Below are positions 18,801 to 21,572 of a stretch of DNA of 21,572 nt, one piece after another (positions within the stretch are counted from its first letter, which is position 1; each line of letters starts with the position of its first letter). The stretch is from the NCBI GenBank assembly GCA_011763485.2, contig JAANSK020267160.1:1-21572 (forward strand). The letters are read 5' to 3'. The stretch is from Isoetes engelmannii. Its lineage: Eukaryota; Streptophyta; Lycopodiopsida; Isoetales; Isoetaceae. The notes beneath the pieces are model-generated. The model was given only the letters and a program-made list of their open reading frames with translations, was not told the DNA's origin and searched no databases. Made by a program: the position numbers and the translations under genes.

Positions 18801-21015
18801 CAAGAACAGTGAAACAAAGAAATAAGTAAAGATATATTAATGTCTGCTAGAGTCTTCCAATCACTTCTTAGGGAAGATTCTGTAGAAAGGAACTAAGTTT
18901 TGTGATCACTTCTTGGGGGCCTGTACTTTCTTTTGTTTCAGGAGCCTCTTATTCTTAAGAATTTAATTTTGAGATTTGTGGGATGGATTACATCCAATTT
19001 GTCACTTAGCAACTTAAAATTAAAATATCCAAATCATTTCCACAGATTTGAACGAGTCTGGATGACTCTTTACAAGGGGAATCACCCACATGATTAGATA
19101 TAGGATAAAATATACATTATATATACATACATGGTCATATAATGTTCGTGATGGATCCAACATGTTTACAAGAAGTGTAAAGAAAAGAGGTATCTTATTT
19201 TGAATTACCTTTTGGATAACCATAATGTTTCCTTTCAGGACAGGATATTGGTTGGTTCTGTATCTGATGGTGAAATTTACTTTTGGCGAGTGTATGATGC
19301 TCGAACGGTAGGCTTTGATTGTTCATTGTTACTGAAATCACGTTAGGTTTGACTTGACATGGTTGTGGTTTTGCTATCAGATATACGTATTAGCTAGTGG
19401 TCATCATGATGAACCGGGTCCAGCATGCACAGATGCCAATAATGAGGTCCTTAACCGATTTATTTTTCTTTCTGACTGTTATTTGAGTGGTCATACTCTT
19501 CGACTTCTGTCTCATAATTTGATTGCAGATTCTTTTTAGTTCTGATGCTAGAGGGTATGTCAAAGCCTGGGACTTGTCAGATTGCAACTTTAAAAGTGAA
19601 GACTGCTCAATTAGCAATCTCTCAGAGATGTTCCATTTCCGTGCTCACCATGAGCGTATTGTAAGACTAGTTTCTTTCAGTAGGATTCTGATTTTCAAGT
19701 TAATGTTTTCCCACAGGTATTATTCCATGGAAACAAAGTAAAAAGAAACCATGTGATTTGTAGGTGGCAATGGAATTTATGGAAAAGGAAAGGATACTTT
19801 TAACAACATCCCTCTTTGGGACATGGTCAGTAATTACCTCATGACAACCCAATCTTGGACTTTACTTCTCTGTCACTGTCTGTTGACTGTCTTAACAGTT
19901 TCCTGGTTTTCATTGCAGCCGACTATGGACAGATAAAGGGACACGAATAGGCCAGTTTGGACAGTTAGAAGCTTGGAATCTAAAAGCTCCTCAAACATGG
20001 ACTAGCCAGCGTCCTTCCTACATTTCACCATCTCCACAAGAAGAAGGTGCCACCCCTGAGAGCTCAAGGGTTAGTTCCAGTACTGGAACATCGCGTTCAA
20101 GCTCTAGCAGAGGAAGCAGGCTATCGTTGGTAGAAAAGATCACGATACCTGAAGCTGTTGACACAAAAGAGAAAGCTGATACAGAAAGGTATATTTTTGG
20201 GAAAATTATCAAAATACCATTAAAAGTTTGTCAAATTTACCAAAAAGTCACTCAAGAGCTCATAACTTGAAATTTTCAACTCCAATTCAGATGATCTTAT
20301 GCTTGTTGGAAAGATCTCGGCTTAATCTACAATTCATCTGAAGGGCACATTTGCATTCAGATCATTCGAAAAACATTATAGCCAATTTTCCCAAAATACC
20401 ACTGGGTTTAGTGGTTTTTTTGGTAATTTTGGCAAACTTTAATGGTATTTTGGAGCATTTTCTAAGACATTGGTGCACCTGTTGCAGGTCAATAGAGGAA
20501 AAAACAGCTGCAATATTAGAAGCTGGTGCTCCAAACTTTAGATTAGAATCATGGTTTGCTCCTCTTCAGGCAGCTTATCATCGGCAGCTGCCTATCAAGG
20601 TTTCTGCTGGCATTTGTTGCTATGTTGAAAATTTACAACCATGGTAGGTGTTAATGTTGGATGCTTTTTGTTGCACAGAAAATAGTTCCTTGGGGCCCAA
20701 TATTTCCTGCAAATTTCGAGCATGTCGAAAAGCCTCCTCCAGAGTCTGTCACAGACAAATCAGTTTCAGTCCGCGCCGGAAGAAAAAAGAAAAATATGGT
20801 AATGCTATATTTTCTTTCCACAAAAATGTCTAATTTAAGGCCAAATTTTATGTTTCTTTCAGGACCCAATGAGACTGTCACTACCAAACATTCAATTTAA
20901 TATGCCAAAAGAAAAGCTTGCAACATTGACTGGTCGAAAATCAGTCAGGAGTTTAAGGAGCACGACAAGGAGCGTTTCTACTTCAAGAAGCATCTCAACG
21001 AACAAAAGTCGTTAA
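8698..21015 (+). CDS. EF-hand and double WD40-propeller protein, WDR49/WDR64 type
   Basis: 27 coding exons join in frame to about 1028 residues: 8698-8772, 9285-9362, 9472-9558, 9640-9692, 9799-9895, 10409-10612, 10757-10868, 12281-12344, 12647-12707, 12770-12882, 13023-13259, 13967-14075, 14163-14336, 14576-14683, 16565-16650, 16726-16858, 17811-17885, 18285-18416, 18540-18644, 19239-19307, 19381-19446, 19529-19660, 19764-19825, 19919-20188, 20488-20599, 20679-20798, 20863-21015. All introns are GT-AG. Order: two EF-hands, acidic linker, 14 WD-type blades, basic Ser/Arg tail. Length and order match animal WDR49 (CFAP337) and WDR64, cilium/sperm proteins, so a calcium-responsive axonemal scaffold role in swimming sperm is inferred. 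The ATG gives an acidic start (MDSEDDEFDVF). Weakest joins: the end of exon 6 (GTGAGA donor) and the end of exon 7 (10868 or 10871). No signal peptide or membrane segment is seen. Confidence 0.9.
10409..10612 (+). other. Exon 6: acidic linker
   Basis: Residues 131-198 link the EF-hands to the first propeller. Residues 156-170 (LDEDVSDSDHSEDED) are almost all acidic or serine and look like possible casein-kinase-2 target sites. The exon end is placed at CGT before GTGAGA (10613), giving the junction ER/IIFLNHIQ. Reading on reaches a TGA at 10634. Confidence 0.75.
10869..12280 (+). other. Intron 7 (1412 bp) with a SINE-like insertion
   Basis: Two donors three bases apart, after 10868 (GTGGTA) and after 10871 (GTATTT), both join in frame to exon 8 and would differ by one Gly. 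No convincing internal exon was found; a short open frame around 10951-11139 lacks WD features. The SINE-like block at 11680 lies in the second half. Confidence 0.6.
11680..11850 (+). mobile_element. tRNA-derived SINE, approximate bounds
   Basis: GGGTAGTGGTAGGAGCGCTT (11685-11704) matches the D-arm/A-box region of tRNAs, and GGTTTGATATC (11727-11737) matches the B box with substitutions, at tRNA-like spacing. The 3' limit is unclear; TTTCTAACATG recurs at about 11755 and 11859. It is not an intact tRNA gene because no acceptor stem was found. Confidence 0.6.
13260..13966 (+). other. Intron 11 (707 bp), nothing recognised
   Basis: AT-rich intron with a GTGAGT donor and TTTTTCAG acceptor. No repeat, element or extra exon was recognised. 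Confidence 0.7.
15081..15140. repeat. 30-bp tandem repeat
   Basis: GACACATTACGGGGTACATA plus GGACAACAAT at 15081-15110 is followed by a close copy at 15111-15140 with a few changes. It lies just upstream of the nested ORF. Confidence 0.8.
15166..15753 (+). CDS. Nested coiled-coil ORF in intron 14
   Basis: An uninterrupted 195-codon frame from ATG 15166 (MKLDTEQSLEKVTQQLQHSL), on the same strand as the host gene. It has no WD or EF-hand features. Residues 1 to about 160 are rich in Glu, Lys, Leu, Ala and Gln with heptad spacing (for example LEKDLKVANAKVELSERTG), as in a long coiled coil. No Gly or Pro runs break it. The C-terminus (LYVINRFDKSLGYNSY) is different and ends in the 25-bp duplication. 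The family was not recognised. Upstream there is no promoter, and downstream lies a purine tract plus LTR-like sequence. It may be a host coiled-coil gene piece carried by, or lying next to, an old LTR element, a retrocopy, or an element protein. Confidence 0.5.
   Translation: MKLDTEQSLEKVTQQLQHSLDTSTLLEKDLKVANAKVELSERTGAELSSPLEKERLILQDTVDAYELKIHDLKTDLTLAFVKAEAAAEQSANLKIALQNVKQIEEQSALPTNKAQDCKSKWIEYENTELEFPGEREVQQNAKRNAELTSLHSQAAVEQEFHLETLLYTHSADDFLYVINRFDKSLGYNSYCKIWV
15721..15770. repeat. 25-bp tandem duplication
   Basis: 15721-15745 and 15746-15770 are identical except for one base (CTGCAAG against CTGGAAG). The stop codon of the nested ORF falls in the second copy. Confidence 0.9.
15980..16342 (+). 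mobile_element. LTR-like end of an old LTR retroelement (fossil)
   Basis: A purine tract (CAGGAGGGG, about 15982-15990) sits directly before TGTTAGCAGTTAG at 15991, as a polypurine tract sits before a 3' LTR. About 70 bp further lies TATATAA (16062-16068), and a CRE-type palindrome TGACGTCA at 16017-16024 would fit an LTR promoter. A possible end is GTCAACA near 16342. No matching second LTR and no recognisable pol domains are in the window, so it is an incomplete remnant of uncertain family and age. Confidence 0.45.
16859..17810 (+). other. Intron 16 (952 bp) with a SINE-like insertion
   Basis: Donor GTTTGT, acceptor TTTACAG. Open frames here are continuations of exon 16 and carry no domain. 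The SINE-like block is at 17390. Confidence 0.65.
17390..17600 (+). mobile_element. tRNA-derived SINE, approximate bounds
   Basis: TAGTGATTGAGGGTGATCTG (from about 17397) resembles an A box, and GGTTCGAGTCC at 17434-17444 is a perfect B box, about 40 bp apart. The downstream body runs to about 17600; no clear tail or target duplication was fixed. The head differs from that of the copy in intron 7, so it is probably a separate SINE family. Confidence 0.65.
17886..18284 (+). other. Intron 17 (399 bp), nothing recognised
   Basis: T-rich intron; donor GTGCTG, acceptor TTTTGTCAG. No element was recognised. Confidence 0.7.
18486..18512. repeat. Tetranucleotide microsatellite in intron 18
   Basis: CTGT repeats run into CTGC repeats close before the exon 19 acceptor (18539). 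It adds to the pyrimidine-rich character there. Confidence 0.85.
18645..19238 (+). other. Intron 19 (594 bp), nothing recognised
   Basis: Donor GTGTTT, acceptor CCTTTCAG. Apart from a small GGCTTCAT duplication (about 18778-18800), no element or exon was seen. Confidence 0.7.
20189..20487 (+). other. Intron 24 (299 bp), almost wholly a foldback element
   Basis: Only 12 bp on the donor side and 25 bp on the acceptor side lie outside the element at 20201-20462. The remaining 37 bp is shorter than any other intron of this gene (shortest 62 bp). Retention would add about 27 residues and then a TGA, cutting the protein after residue 901. Confidence 0.75.
20201..20462. mobile_element. Foldback MITE related to the 2701-3130 element
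   Basis: The ends pair as inverted repeats: about 20201-20247 (with CAAAATACCATTAAAAGTTTG) against about 20408-20462 in reverse complement. The right half aligns with the right half of the 430-bp element: both contain AATTCATCTGAAGGGC (20331-20346 here), then a GATCAT block and an AAAATACC block at similar spacing. The left arm lacks most of the inner half, so this looks like an internally shortened copy. No clear target duplication was found. Confidence 0.7.
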
Positions 21016-21572
21016 CAAAATTGAGAAAAATTCAAGAGGTTTTGACGTGGGCCTTGGGGTATCAGCATTCACATTATCAAGTTTTGTATTATGTATTTGG
21101 AAAATTATTCTTGCTGCTGCTTGACAGAAGTGCAATCTTAGGTGTTCGCAGATATGGAGTTGCGGAGAACAGCAGGCAAATGCATATATAGACCTGTTTG
21201 CATGTTACACCTTGGAGGTGGGCAGATAAAATATGCTTTTAGATGTTAGGATTAAAATCAGGGTGCGATGTGCTGGAACGGCTATTGCCCCATTCTAATA
21301 GATGCAATTCTCAGAGTTCAGGAGAATCTGCAGGTCGATGGAGTCCCAAATCGGCAGCTTTCCAGTGTTTTTGTGGTTGGATGATGAACCCTTTCTTTTT
21401 CTCATTGCACGGGATCTTATTGCAGTATGATCTTACTGCGGTAGGAGTGTTCGATCCTTAACCGGCAGGTTTAGTTCATCCTACCATCCTGAGCATCCAT
21501 TCCAGCCTTGTGATAGAGCAGAATCGGCTGAAGCAACACAGCAATCAGAGGTATTTTGGCTGGAATCATCCG
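21016..21572. other. 3' UTR and downstream flank
   Basis: No AATAAA lies in the first 500 bp after the stop; GATAAAATA near 21226 is the closest AT-rich candidate for a poly(A) signal. A 72-codon open frame at 21243-21461 has no splice or domain support. No neighbouring gene was recognised. Confidence 0.4.

Larger units (their letters stand above)
16565..19825 (+). other. Exons 15-23: most of the second WD40 propeller
   Basis: With the start of exon 24 these exons encode residues 525 to about 830. Blade ends: SLMLVW (Trp537), DGSLRMW (Trp581), HGKVCIW (Trp626), DGKVIVW (Trp670), DGEIYFW (Trp717), RGYVKAW (Trp760) and FGTCRLW (Trp814). The second blade is the most conserved, with DVSGRRLLVGAQDGSLRMWN. 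Several blades are split just before the last strand, at KV or GK (introns 17 and 18), a repeated exon pattern. Confidence 0.85.
19919..21015 (+). other. Exons 24-27: last blade and Ser/Arg-rich tail
   Basis: Exon 24 finishes the last blade (RLWTDKGTRIGQFGQ, EAWNL). A serine-rich segment follows (SSRVSSSTGTSRSSSSRGSR), probably disordered. Exons 25-26 encode WFAPLQAAYHRQLPIK and KIVPWGPIFPANFEHVEKPP. Exon 27 ends in a basic Ser/Thr/Arg tail (RKSVRSLRSTTRSVSTSRS) and TAA at 21013-21015. Such a tail could bind tubulin or be phosphorylated; that is inference. Confidence 0.85.

Noticed and set aside
20351-20647. 98-codon frame overlapping exon 25
   Set aside because: The first half is translated foldback element and the second half is the true exon 25; the splice model explains it better.

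Overview
The window looks like nuclear DNA of a land plant. It is AT-rich, its introns are GT-AG with T-rich stretches before the acceptors, and it carries tRNA-derived SINEs, foldback MITE-like elements and an LTR-type remnant. The one gene that can be read end to end belongs to the EF-hand/WD40 class of animal WDR49 (also called CFAP337) and WDR64, which are tied to motile cilia and sperm flagella. In plants such genes are expected only where sperm still swim, so a bryophyte, lycophyte, fern, cycad or Ginkgo is more likely than a flowering plant. This placement is inference.

Layout. 1-3200 is intergenic: degenerate tandem repeats (800-1025), a 30-bp triplet repeat with a perfect hairpin (1321-1459), G-tracts, a small inverted-repeat element enclosing a tRNA-like sequence (about 2193-2438) and a 430-bp near-perfect foldback element with 10-11-bp flanking repeats (2701-3130). 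3328-4959 holds four phase-compatible exons of an unrecognised acidic protein. 4960-8050 has small tandem duplications, a 12-bp-unit minisatellite (6777-7015) and a foldback segment (7060-7170), with only doubtful exons. 8051-8362 looks like the C-terminal coding part of an unrecognised gene, perhaps the same one.

8698-21015 is the main gene, plus strand: 27 coding exons, about 1028 residues. The protein has two EF-hands, an acidic linker, two seven-bladed WD40 propellers and a basic Ser/Arg-rich tail. Every exon junction keeps the reading frame. The longest intron (intron 14) falls at the boundary between the propellers and contains a 195-codon coiled-coil ORF followed by an LTR-like end. 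Intron 24 is almost entirely a foldback element related to the one at 2701-3130. Introns 7 and 16 carry SINE-like insertions. 21016-21572 is 3' flank without a recognisable gene.

No rRNA or intact tRNA genes, CRISPR arrays or bacterial-type operons were seen. All calls come from reading the sequence; no database was searched.
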